Assembly: GCA_028281605.1 (NCBI GenBank)
Contig: JANQJO010000144.1
Coordinates: 1-40,430 of the forward strand
Length of the DNA: 40,430 nt
From: Pseudomonadales bacterium
GTDB lineage: Bacteria > Pseudomonadota > Gammaproteobacteria > Pseudomonadales > JANQJO01
Direction: 5' to 3'
In this document: piece after piece, positions 20,831-29,871 of the stretch
Layout: each line of letters starts with the position of its first letter
Numbering within the stretch: the first letter of the stretch is position 1
Program-made: the position numbers and the translations under genes
The notes under the pieces: model-generated
The model's database searches: none
Told to the model about the DNA's origin: nothing
What the model saw: the letters and a program-made list of their open reading frames with translations, nothing else

Positions 20831-21678
20831 AAGCAGGACCACTACCACAAACAATCACTGGAGTAGGTCTGGGGTTGCGGTCTGCACACATACCAAACAT
20901 CATCAACCTCAAACCACAACAGCTGTGGTTTGAGGTACTTACAGATAATTATCTAAATGTCGGAGGACAACTTCGCAAACAGCTAGAAACAATAGCAGAA
21001 AGTTATCTTCTTGCGATGCATGGAGTCGGCTTATCTCTAGGAAGTACAGACCCTATTAATTGGGACTATGTGAAACAGCTAAAAATTTTCGCTCAAACAT
21101 ATGCTATCAAACAAATTTCTGAACACTGTTGCTTCACCTCTTTTGGCGGCCATCAATTTCATGATTTAGTGCCTATACCTTTCACGGAAGAAGCAGTAAA
21201 TCATATTGCTACGCGCATCAGACAAGTTCAAGACTATTTAGAACAAACCATCTTAATTGAAAATGTTTCTTCCTATTATACAATCTTACATTCCACATTA
21301 AGCGAAGGCGAATTTATAACTGCGGTCAGTGAAGAGGCCGATTGTCATATTTTATTAGATGTCAACAATGCATGGGTCAATCAAGCCAATCATGGTTATT
21401 CAGCAAAAACCATGATTTCTCAACTACCCTCCTCACGTATCAAAGAAATTCACCTTGCGGGCTATGAAGATAAAGGGACGCATTTAATTGACACACATAA
21501 CAGCCCAATATCAGAAGTTGTTTGGAATTTATATGAATGGACTTTGCAACAACTAGGAGCTATCCCAACCTTAATTGAATGGGATAAAAATTTGCCAACT
21601 TGGGCTATATTGTTTGAGCAACACCAAAAAGCTCAATTGATTATGCAAAGGAATCTAAGCCGTGCCACACTTGCATGA
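20827..21678 (+). CDS. MNIO (DUF692) family enzyme, BufB-like
   Basis: [84 protein letters not shown]. Confidence 0.92.
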   Translation: MKAGPLPQTITGVGLGLRSAHIPNIINLKPQQLWFEVLTDNYLNVGGQLRKQLETIAESYLLAMHGVGLSLGSTDPINWDYVKQLKIFAQTYAIKQISEHCCFTSFGGHQFHDLVPIPFTEEAVNHIATRIRQVQDYLEQTILIENVSSYYTILHSTLSEGEFITAVSEEADCHILLDVNNAWVNQANHGYSAKTMISQLPSSRIKEIHLAGYEDKGTHLIDTHNSPISEVVWNLYEWTLQQLGAIPTLIEWDKNLPTWAILFEQHQKAQLIMQRNLSRATLA

Positions 21679-22456
21679 ATACCAACAAGCTGTTTTCGAT
21701 GCCATTTATGGCCAAAACACAGACATGCTTTACAGTCAAATTCACACCCCATCAGGAGTAAGTGGCCAAGAATCTATCGCTATTTACCGAAATAACACAC
21801 TGGGCTCTCAATACGATGCTCTTGCAGATTTTTATCCAGTGATAAAGAAAATACTCGGTACACAATATTTTCGACAAATAACCAGACCATTTATTTTACA
21901 ATATCCATCCAAAACAGAAAATTTAAATCATTATGGTCAAGAATTTAGCTCTTATCTAAGCAACCTCATTACCCATCGCCCCGAACTACAGGATTACCCT
22001 TATTTACCAGATTTAGCAAGATTAGAGTTAGCTTATCATCAATGTTACTTTGCACTGAACGATGATACATTTGATTTTAACGGCCTAAGCCAATTGAACA
22101 ACAAACAATATGCGCAACTGTACTTCGTATTAAGTCATTCGTTAGCACTGATAGAATCAAACTACCCCATTGATGCAATATGGCTAGCAAATCAGCAAGA
22201 AAAGCCTGACCACCACATTCAAAATAAACAAAATCAATATCAACTTATTGTCTATCGCGATCATTACCAACCGAAAATAATGCAAACCACATCAGAATTG
22301 TTTGATTTACTCATGGCTATACGTCAAAAAAAGAGTTTGCTTCAATTAACACAACTTGCCACTTACAACGAAACCATCATCCCCACATGCATCCAAAGAA
22401 CTTGGATTCAAGGTTTTTTTTGGAATGAAACTTCATGTTTGAACGCCATCAATTAA
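21662..22456 (+). CDS. DUF2063 putative DNA-binding/RiPP recognition partner, BufC-like
   Basis: [14 protein letters not shown]...ESIAIYRNNTLGSQYDALADFYPVIKKILG...LPDLARLELAYHQCYF; directly downstream of DUF692. Confidence 0.88.
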   Translation: MPHLHEYQQAVFDAIYGQNTDMLYSQIHTPSGVSGQESIAIYRNNTLGSQYDALADFYPVIKKILGTQYFRQITRPFILQYPSKTENLNHYGQEFSSYLSNLITHRPELQDYPYLPDLARLELAYHQCYFALNDDTFDFNGLSQLNNKQYAQLYFVLSHSLALIESNYPIDAIWLANQQEKPDHHIQNKQNQYQLIVYRDHYQPKIMQTTSELFDLLMAIRQKKSLLQLTQLATYNETIIPTCIQRTWIQGFFWNETSCLNAIN

Positions 22457-22944
22457 ACAAGCTATATCAATACTGCTACTCTTTAACCATACAAGAGCAA
22501 GATGCTTTTGATTTATTACAAACCTCTTTAGAAAAAATTCTAAAGCAACGCCATCCTATTAAACAACCATTAACTTATGCAAGACGCGTAATTAAACACT
22601 GCTTCATTGATGAACTACGTCGAACAGGGCGCTATACAGAACAACCCATTGACAATCAAACTGAATTGGATATTTCTACTGAACCGTTAGAAAAAATCAT
22701 CATTGATCATGACCAAGTAATCAAAATACTCAAGCAGCTAAAGTCTGACGAACGAGAAATTTTATATTTATGGGCCGTTGAAGGATACACTATCGAAGAA
22801 ATAGCATACTCAACCGAATCATCCAAAGGTACCTTACTATCAAAAATATTCCGTCTCAGGAAAAAAATCATAGCCACACAAGAGGACACTTCTAATTCAA
22901 AAGCAAACATAAAAAAGGAGGCAGACCTTGAAAGAGAACTTTAA
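22435..22944 (+). CDS. ECF-type RNA polymerase sigma factor
   Basis: Region 2-like EQDAFDLLQTSLEKILKQ...YARRVIKHCFIDELRR; region 4-like LKSDEREILYLWAVEGYTIEEIAYSTESSKGTLLSKIFRLRKKI. Confidence 0.87.
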   Translation: MFERHQLNKLYQYCYSLTIQEQDAFDLLQTSLEKILKQRHPIKQPLTYARRVIKHCFIDELRRTGRYTEQPIDNQTELDISTEPLEKIIIDHDQVIKILKQLKSDEREILYLWAVEGYTIEEIAYSTESSKGTLLSKIFRLRKKIIATQEDTSNSKANIKKEADLEREL

Positions 22945-23575
22945 AATCTGCTTACAGCAACACTTCTTCAACAAAAAACTTACAGAAAGTCAAGTTGAAC
23001 AATTAGTTTCATTGCAATATCACCTGAAGCCAGAAAAAATCCAACAGGATTTCAATCAACCTAAAACACATCAAAAAGCTTTATATTCGATACTTTCAGG
23101 GATTGGGATTATAGGCACCCTGGCTTTGACATGCATGATTATATTTTTAAATATTTCTCAAATACCCATCACGGAAAAAATTGCAAAAGAAGTTGCAAAA
23201 AACCATATCAAATTAAAGCCTTTAGAAATTCAAGGAGACTCTATTGAAGTCATACAAAAATACTTTACAGAACTAGATTTTTCGCTAATCAACTCAAAGC
23301 GCTACAATAACAAATCTTGGCAATTAAAAGGTGGGCGCTATTGCTCCATTCAAGGCTTTACCGCAGCACAACTGCGTTATAAAGACTCCAGCAATCATAT
23401 ACATACACTATACCAGGTAGAACATTTTCCAGAATTATTATCTAAAATCGAGTTACCACAAGAGCAAGAAAAACCACTAATTCACTATGCAAAAGGATTA
23501 ACAGTAAAAATTTGGAACGAAAAAGGCCTCTTACTCGTTTCTGTAGACAGTACCCAACACCTTCATAATAAATGA
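22928..23575 (+). CDS. Single-TM putative anti-sigma factor
   Basis: Overlaps the sigma gene by 17 bp; short cytoplasmic N-terminus, TM (ILSGIGIIGTLALTCMIIFL), then an external domain. Confidence 0.6.
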   Translation: MKENFKICLQQHFFNKKLTESQVEQLVSLQYHLKPEKIQQDFNQPKTHQKALYSILSGIGIIGTLALTCMIIFLNISQIPITEKIAKEVAKNHIKLKPLEIQGDSIEVIQKYFTELDFSLINSKRYNNKSWQLKGGRYCSIQGFTAAQLRYKDSSNHIHTLYQVEHFPELLSKIELPQEQEKPLIHYAKGLTVKIWNEKGLLLVSVDSTQHLHNK

Positions 23576-23808
23576 AATTTGGCCTTCTCCTTTGGCCTTC
23601 TCCATCGTTTCGGCTTTATTAGTGTACACGACCTTACATGTATTGACCATATGAACGATTAAAAGTATGATTAACAGCGAAAGACAAAGACGATATTAAT
23701 GATTTATATCAGTTTAAGGTTTAACAATAATAGAACACATTATATTTACTTCAAATTCAAACAGTTAACAAACTTCCTATCAGGTGCTCACTTATTTGGA
23801 GTATGGTA

Positions 23809-24363
23809 ATGATTGATAACGGCCAATGTACAAACAACGATTTACTATGTAATATTCCTAACACTGATACTGCATTGGCACTCTACGAACCTGACGCAAA
23901 TTCAAATGTTACAAAGCCTATTTTATTAACAGGCATAAGCTTGACGCAAGCAGCGATACCACAACCCCTAGCACTTTTTATCAAGAGCATTGGTGTTGGG
24001 CTTGGGCTTAGTTTAACGCTTATTGCAGCCCCTTATATACATCGTTACTTAGAAAAAATTACACCAGAGCCCGAAACAATAGAATTAAACTTAAACGGTC
24101 GGCGTATATATATGACCTTGGAGCGTATACGTGCAATCCGAGATACCGCTAATCGTCTACTGACCGAACTCGAACATTTGCCAACACATACTCCGTCTAC
24201 TCCGTCACCGCCACCTTCATATACTCCGTCACCTTCATATACTCCGTCACCGTCACCTTCATACACTCCGCCGCCACCACCTTTAAGACGTGCCCTCTCA
24301 CTACCCAACCTCGTAAACAGTCAGCAATCTGCAGACACCCTCCCACATCTTCAAAGCGAATGA
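23809..24363 (+). CDS. Hypothetical membrane protein with Pro/Ser/Tyr/Thr repeat tract
   Basis: SD tggag upstream of the ATG at 23809; one hydrophobic segment; tract TPSTPSPPPSYTPSPSYTPSPSPSYTPPPPPLRR. Confidence 0.65.
   Translation: MIDNGQCTNNDLLCNIPNTDTALALYEPDANSNVTKPILLTGISLTQAAIPQPLALFIKSIGVGLGLSLTLIAAPYIHRYLEKITPEPETIELNLNGRRIYMTLERIRAIRDTANRLLTELEHLPTHTPSTPSPPPSYTPSPSYTPSPSPSYTPPPPPLRRALSLPNLVNSQQSADTLPHLQSE
24188..24282 (+). repeat. Degenerate in-frame tandem repeats (ccttcatatactccgtca-type)
   Basis: Repeated (ca)tactccgtca(cc) units visible in the DNA, encoding SYTPSP. Confidence 0.75.
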
Positions 24364-24429
24364 CTATTGTTAAGTCCCTCTATATCACGAGGCAAAGCTA
24401 TTACAACATTGTTTTCTATCCAACACACC

Positions 24430-25227
24430 TTAAAACATTTCTGTTAAACCATGAGTTTTAAAAAAATACTCAAATTCCTCTTCAATAAGGGAGGACATGA
24501 ATCCAGCCTTCTGCATCTTTTTGAAGTTTTCTATAATGCTATAAAGTTCATCATGACATTTAGATTTTTTAGAGACAGCAATATATTCGTCTAAAACCAC
24601 CAAATGCTCAGGCAAAGAAATAATACGACCTTCATATTCAAGTAATTTTAAATAAATCAATGTAGTCATATATGGACCTAAATAGTAATCAATCCTACCA
24701 ATATCCAATTTCTTGAAATTTTGTTCAATTGTGGCTGCATACTCAATATGTAAATTTTCTTTGGCAAACTGGTCAAACTCCCTACCAAAACTGATTCCAT
24801 TTAAAGAGCCACCGTACTTATCTCGTAAACTGTCCCAATCCTGATATTCAAAAGCTCGATTAACACTGATAAAAACGGATTGTACCGCTTGTGTAATAGG
24901 AGGGGAAATGTAACTTAAATATTTCTCACGCTCATAATTATGTCGAATCCCTAGCAAAATATCTACTTCTCCATGGCGTACTTGATAAAGCAAACGTTTC
25001 CAAGGGGCAAAACGAGTAGTGTAGCCTGTGATCCCATGTTGGCCAAGAATGGATTCAATGTAAGTTACTGATGCACCCCTGAGCTTGTCTTTTTCTTTCC
25101 AAGTTAAAGGTGGATAAACACCCAACCCTGCTAAGGTAACTGGCGATGTGCAAGCCCAAAGAGTTGTCTGAATGCAACAAAACAAAAATAACAAAATGAT
25201 AACACAACAATATCTACATGTGATCAT
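24430..25227 (-). CDS. Periplasmic substrate-binding protein, SBP_bac_3-like
   Basis: Signal peptide; VTLAGLGVYPPLTWKEKDKLRGASVTYIESIL...FAPWKRLLYQVRHGEVDILLGIRHNYERE. Confidence 0.78.
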   Translation of the reverse strand: MITCRYCCVIILLFLFCCIQTTLWACTSPVTLAGLGVYPPLTWKEKDKLRGASVTYIESILGQHGITGYTTRFAPWKRLLYQVRHGEVDILLGIRHNYEREKYLSYISPPITQAVQSVFISVNRAFEYQDWDSLRDKYGGSLNGISFGREFDQFAKENLHIEYAATIEQNFKKLDIGRIDYYLGPYMTTLIYLKLLEYEGRIISLPEHLVVLDEYIAVSKKSKCHDELYSIIENFKKMQKAGFMSSLIEEEFEYFFKTHGLTEMF

Positions 25228-25612
25228 ACCTTGTTTGCCTTACTATATTCTATGATTTATAGCCAATATATTTTTTGCACCATTAATCTTATAAAAATTA
25301 GCTAACACCGATTACAGCTTCAAATACACAGAAGTTGACCCTATAATCCTTCACCTTACTAGATTCCCAACACATCAAGTTGATTTTTTAGAATCATAAT
25401 AAGCAAATAACCCCTTTTTATATAGCTCTATACAATACGTAAAGATTGCATATTGTACTATTCTTAAATTATAACAGTAGTAAATAGCTATGGCTTCTAA
25501 ATGACATGTTGAATTTACAGCTATCATCAAAAATTTCGAGCTAAAAGTTCAAAATTCACAGGTCAATTTATTTAAAGGGGGTAACTTACGACAAAATCTA
25601 ACCACAGGATTT

Positions 25613-26962
25613 ATGTTTACTTCTATCCAAAAGAAATCGCTAGCATCCAAGGTACTTAAATTAGTACTCAGTATTTACATTTTATTTGCCGCTGCAATTA
25701 CCTTGATTCAAATAGTCCTCTATTATCAAGAAGAAAAACGCATTTTAAAACAAGAAGTATCTTTACTATATGAGACCATCCATCCCAATTTGAGCAACTC
25801 TATCTGGAATTTTAATGATTCTCAAATAGAATCTTTAATTTCAGGCCTTTTAATTAATTTACAAGTCATTGGTATCGAAATAAAAAATGAACGAGGCGAC
25901 TTGATTGCTGAAGCAGGGCAAACCAAAGTTAAAAAAAATGATCCTAGCATCGATATACTTAATATTAACAAAAATTTGATTTCTTATAAATTCCCCATTG
26001 TTTATAACTACAGACAGGCAGTTTCGCATCATGTAGGAACAACTATTCTTTATTCCAGTCGAAAAATACTATTATCAAGAATTACGTATAACATCTTTCT
26101 AATATTGTCCAACGCTGTGATTAAGACAGTCATTTTATTTTTAATTGCATATTTTATATTTCAGAAAATAATAGCATTACCATTGAGTCGCTTAACAGTG
26201 GTGGTTAAAGGGTTAGAATATTCTTCTACTGAAGTGGAAGAACAACAGGAGCTAAATCACTTAATCAAAGACCAGAAGGATACAGAACTGGGTATTCTTA
26301 CTGAAACGATTTTAAAACTTGAACAGACTCTAGCCAACAGAAATACGGAAATAAAAGCCTACCAGGAAAAACTTGAATGGAAAATAAAAGAACGTACTGC
26401 TCAGTTAGAAAAAGCTTTGTTAGAAGAACGTAAGGCGAAAGAGAGCTTACACTATTTAGCACACCATGATTCTTTGACAAAATTACCTAACCGCTCAGAA
26501 TTTTTTAGAATTCTAAGCCATTCGTTGAAATCTCTTCAAAGACAAAATAACTTTTTAGCAGTACTATTCATCGATCTGGATCATTTTAAAATAATTAACG
26601 ATACCCTTGGACATGCAGCAGGAGATAAACTTTTGCAAATTGTAGCTAAACGCTTGGTTCAAAGAGTGAGAGAAAGTGATACGGTATGTAGACTTGCGGG
26701 TGATGAGTTTACCATATTACTTGAGAATTTATCCAGCACTCATCATATTGAAATGATTGCAAAAAACATTTTGGAAACTTTAACAAAACCCATCACTCTG
26801 GAGCATAAAAATGTCAGCGTCAGTGCCAGTATTGGCATCTCTATTTCTCCTGAAAACAGTAAGAAAGCAGAAGAGCTGATTAAATACGCAGATACAGCTA
26901 TGTATTACGCAAAAGAAAATGGAAAAAGTAATTACCAATTTTACATAGTTCCAACTTCGTGA
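25613..26962 (+). CDS. Membrane diguanylate cyclase (GGDEF, variant AGDEF) with extracytoplasmic sensor region
   Basis: Two TM segments flank a periplasmic region; LAHHDSLTKLPNRSEF...FIDLDHFKIINDTLGHAAGD...RESDTVCRLAGDEFTILLE; RESD fits an RxxD I-site five residues before AGDEF. Confidence 0.92.
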   Translation: MFTSIQKKSLASKVLKLVLSIYILFAAAITLIQIVLYYQEEKRILKQEVSLLYETIHPNLSNSIWNFNDSQIESLISGLLINLQVIGIEIKNERGDLIAEAGQTKVKKNDPSIDILNINKNLISYKFPIVYNYRQAVSHHVGTTILYSSRKILLSRITYNIFLILSNAVIKTVILFLIAYFIFQKIIALPLSRLTVVVKGLEYSSTEVEEQQELNHLIKDQKDTELGILTETILKLEQTLANRNTEIKAYQEKLEWKIKERTAQLEKALLEERKAKESLHYLAHHDSLTKLPNRSEFFRILSHSLKSLQRQNNFLAVLFIDLDHFKIINDTLGHAAGDKLLQIVAKRLVQRVRESDTVCRLAGDEFTILLENLSSTHHIEMIAKNILETLTKPITLEHKNVSVSASIGISISPENSKKAEELIKYADTAMYYAKENGKSNYQFYIVPTS

Positions 26963-27223
26963 AAGCTACGTTTCAGACCGAATTTCAGACAAAACTGAGA
27001 GCGGCGTATTCCAATAAACTAACGAACAAAACTTGCACAAGCTGTACTCAAAAACATGAACATATCAATTAAATTAGCCATGCAATAAAAACAGAACTTT
27101 CAGATATCAAAATCCTTGTCTACACTCCTGAGTATTAGTTTTTTAGTTGAATAATAAAGCCTTAATACACATGAGTTTAATAACAACTCATATCAACATT
27201 TGATTTTGTGCTTGACCAAAGGA

Positions 27224-28411
27224 ATGGTTGTGAAAATTTCATCCAAATTAATACCGTATTTCTTTTTATGTTTCGTTGATTACTCTTGGTCCATCACTGG
27301 CATGAGCGAATATAATGTGTCAGGATTTGCTTCTTTCGTTGGTGGGAAAGTCATTAGTTCAGATACGAACTGTCCCTTGGTAGCAAATTCTGATTGTTTT
27401 GTGGCAGATTATCATAATGTGGGTATCTACGATAAGGACATAACTTTTTCTCCAGAATCCACCATAGGTTTTCAAATCAGTGTTTCCAGTTTATTTATCG
27501 ATAACCCTATCAATGTTATTGTTCAAACTATTGCCAGAGGTACAGAGGAATGGGAAACCAGTTTAGATTGGGCATTTATTGAATATGAACTGTCTCCTAC
27601 ATGGCAAATACGATTTGGTCGTGAACGTATTCCGCTAGGCTATTATTCGGATTTTTATGAAATCGGTTACAGTTATCCATGGGTACGTCCACCATCTGAG
27701 GTCTATTTTTGGCAATTTTCAAAATTAGATGGCATTAAAATTATTCATGAAAATTTTTTTAAAGATTGGAATTATCGAGCTAGTCTCTATTTTGGTGAAG
27801 AAAATGATGAGGCAAACAAATTTTTTTCCGAATTGTCCCGTTTTGTTTTTTTCGAAACGCTTGACTATCAGTTTAAAAACATCGTTGGTTTAACATTTGA
27901 GAGCAACAAAAACTGGCTTGATATGCGTGCTGCTATGATGACTGGTGAATTGGATATTACGCAAAACAGGCTCAAATTGGGCGCATTTGTACTCAATGAC
28001 ACAACCGTTTTTTCTACAAGAGATGTGACTTATGGAGGATTATCAATTAACGTCGATTTAAACAATTTTATTTTACTCAGTGAGGCTGGCCGACTCCAGT
28101 CTGAAATAAACTTGAGAACTATCAATACAGATACTTATATGGTATCAGTTGCCTACCGATGGAATAACTTGACACCCTATATTCTTTTCTCCAGCTTAGA
28201 TTCAATTGACGAAATCACTTTGCAACCCGATAAATTTTCTACGATATCTTTGGGAATACGTTGGGATTTATCTTATGCCACTGCTTTTAAATTCCAAATC
28301 GATCGAACTAATGATGATTCAGAAGCATTGATAAGTACAACTACGGTACAAGATAGTCCCAGATTTGGTAATGCAACTTTAGTCAGCATTGGTATAGATA
28401 CCATATTCTAA
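27224..28411 (+). CDS. Outer-membrane porin-like beta-barrel protein
   Basis: N-terminal signal; alternating beta pattern; WAFIEYELSPTWQIRFGRERIPLGYYSDFYEIGYSYPWVRPP; C-terminal ...LVSIGIDTIF. A GTG start at 27230 is also possible. Confidence 0.72.
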   Translation: MVVKISSKLIPYFFLCFVDYSWSITGMSEYNVSGFASFVGGKVISSDTNCPLVANSDCFVADYHNVGIYDKDITFSPESTIGFQISVSSLFIDNPINVIVQTIARGTEEWETSLDWAFIEYELSPTWQIRFGRERIPLGYYSDFYEIGYSYPWVRPPSEVYFWQFSKLDGIKIIHENFFKDWNYRASLYFGEENDEANKFFSELSRFVFFETLDYQFKNIVGLTFESNKNWLDMRAAMMTGELDITQNRLKLGAFVLNDTTVFSTRDVTYGGLSINVDLNNFILLSEAGRLQSEINLRTINTDTYMVSVAYRWNNLTPYILFSSLDSIDEITLQPDKFSTISLGIRWDLSYATAFKFQIDRTNDDSEALISTTTVQDSPRFGNATLVSIGIDTIF

Positions 28412-28452
28412 AAAGTGGACGATCAGAAAATATAATTCATCAAGGAGCCAAG

Positions 28453-28884
28453 ATGAACTTAAGATATTCGAAAATATACAGTATTGTTTTATGGCTGTTC
28501 TTCTCTCAAGAAGTTTGGGCTGGACAATTAGCTGTCATTGTCCACCCTGATAATACCAACCAGCTCAGTAAAGCAGAAATCAGTAGAATATACCTGGGAA
28601 AAACTAAATTTTTTCCTAATGGTTCAAAGGCCGAACCTATCAATCAATCAGTGAAAAGTGAACTCAAAATGATTTTTGACAAATCTGTGTTAGAAAAATC
28701 AGCTAGTCAAATCAATGCCTATTGGGCAAGGTTGCTTTTCACAGGAAAAGGCAAACCACCACGAACTTTCAATTCTGATCAGGCGATTATCAACTATGTT
28801 GCAAATAATGAAAATGCAATAGGGTATATTAATTCTGATAGTGTAGATCTGAAGGTAAAAGTAATTACCATGTTTAACAGGTGA
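28453..28884 (+). CDS. Short PstS-like phosphate-binding-family periplasmic protein
   Basis: Signal peptide, then AVIVHPDNTNQLSKAEISRIYLGKTKFFPNGSKAEPINQ...YWARLLFTGKGKPPRTFNSDQAIINYVANNENAIGYI. Confidence 0.82.
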   Translation: MNLRYSKIYSIVLWLFFSQEVWAGQLAVIVHPDNTNQLSKAEISRIYLGKTKFFPNGSKAEPINQSVKSELKMIFDKSVLEKSASQINAYWARLLFTGKGKPPRTFNSDQAIINYVANNENAIGYINSDSVDLKVKVITMFNR

Positions 28885-28920
28885 AAAGTTGCCAAAAATA
28901 TAAAGACTAATTATGTAACA

Positions 28921-29829
28921 TTAAAATGTTAACTGAAGTCTAAAAATAGATGAACTCATGCCCTCTTCTTCTAAAATATACAATACTTTTGAGACAGGCT
29001 CGTAATCAAGACCCTCAACATCAATATCATAACCGAAAACAGTACTTAAATCTAAGCTTCCTACCTGTTCTCCATCCAGTTGAAATTGTTCAACAAGTTC
29101 GTTGTTATTGTCGATGAGTAGTGTATCTCCCAAAAATTCAATACCACCTGCTGATGATGAAAAATATTGCTCTTGTATCAGAGAGCCAGTTTGATCCAAA
29201 TGTATCAACTTTCTTAACTCCAGATTGAAATCTACATCCAGCACAGTATAACGTTTTTTTTCATCTTGAGCTGCTATACCCTGTAAACTCAAAGAGTCAC
29301 TCAAGTTGGTTGAAAGCGGTACTGGTATTTTTTTAATAATCTCACCTTGCAAATCTATGATCAGCAGAGTCTGGTTATTACCATCAAGACAGATCAACTC
29401 ATTATCAGATAAAATGTCCAAACCTCTGATATTGGGTAAAAAAAGTAAGCCGCTGTCTCGTGCGTTAATCGTAATTGTATCAATATAATTACCCGTAGAA
29501 GCATCGATGAGATAAATAGGTTCATCACCATCAGAGCTACTGGATGCTATATAAAACAGATTTAACTTCGGGTGAAACGCGATTCCCTTTGGTATTGGCT
29601 TAAATTTATTGGTTAAACCATTCGGGTCAATAAGATCTATTTTACCAATCAAATGGGCACTGATCTCAGTAATCGAGGACTCTAAACCACCCCTAAGCTG
29701 TTTTTGACTGGATTGGTTTTCAAGAGTCTTATTATGATCATTGAAAAAGTCATTACAGGCACAACAAAAAGATGCTAATGTGATAATATTGATCCATTTC
29801 CATAAAGGAAAACCAATGGTATTAATCAT
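28921..29829 (-). CDS. Exported SdiA-regulated-like beta-propeller protein
   Basis: GIAFHPKLNLFYIASSSSDGDEPIYLIDASTGNYIDTI...VEGLDYEPVSKVLYILEEE, propeller-type repeats. Confidence 0.65.
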   Translation of the reverse strand: MINTIGFPLWKWINIITLASFCCACNDFFNDHNKTLENQSSQKQLRGGLESSITEISAHLIGKIDLIDPNGLTNKFKPIPKGIAFHPKLNLFYIASSSSDGDEPIYLIDASTGNYIDTITINARDSGLLFLPNIRGLDILSDNELICLDGNNQTLLIIDLQGEIIKKIPVPLSTNLSDSLSLQGIAAQDEKKRYTVLDVDFNLELRKLIHLDQTGSLIQEQYFSSSAGGIEFLGDTLLIDNNNELVEQFQLDGEQVGSLDLSTVFGYDIDVEGLDYEPVSKVLYILEEEGMSSSIFRLQLTF

Positions 29830-29871
29830 TATGATTCACTTAATATATATCGTTACCGTTCATTCCTTTAT

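Noticed and set aside
24188-24282. Possible CRISPR-like repeats
   Set aside because: Short, contiguous, in-frame units without unique spacers and no cas genes; a coding tandem repeat.
24045-24308. Gly/Asp/Val-rich minus-strand ORF (GVYEGDG repeats)
   Set aside because: Simply the antisense reading of the proline-rich tandem repeat; the plus-strand ORF has a plausible SD and TM.
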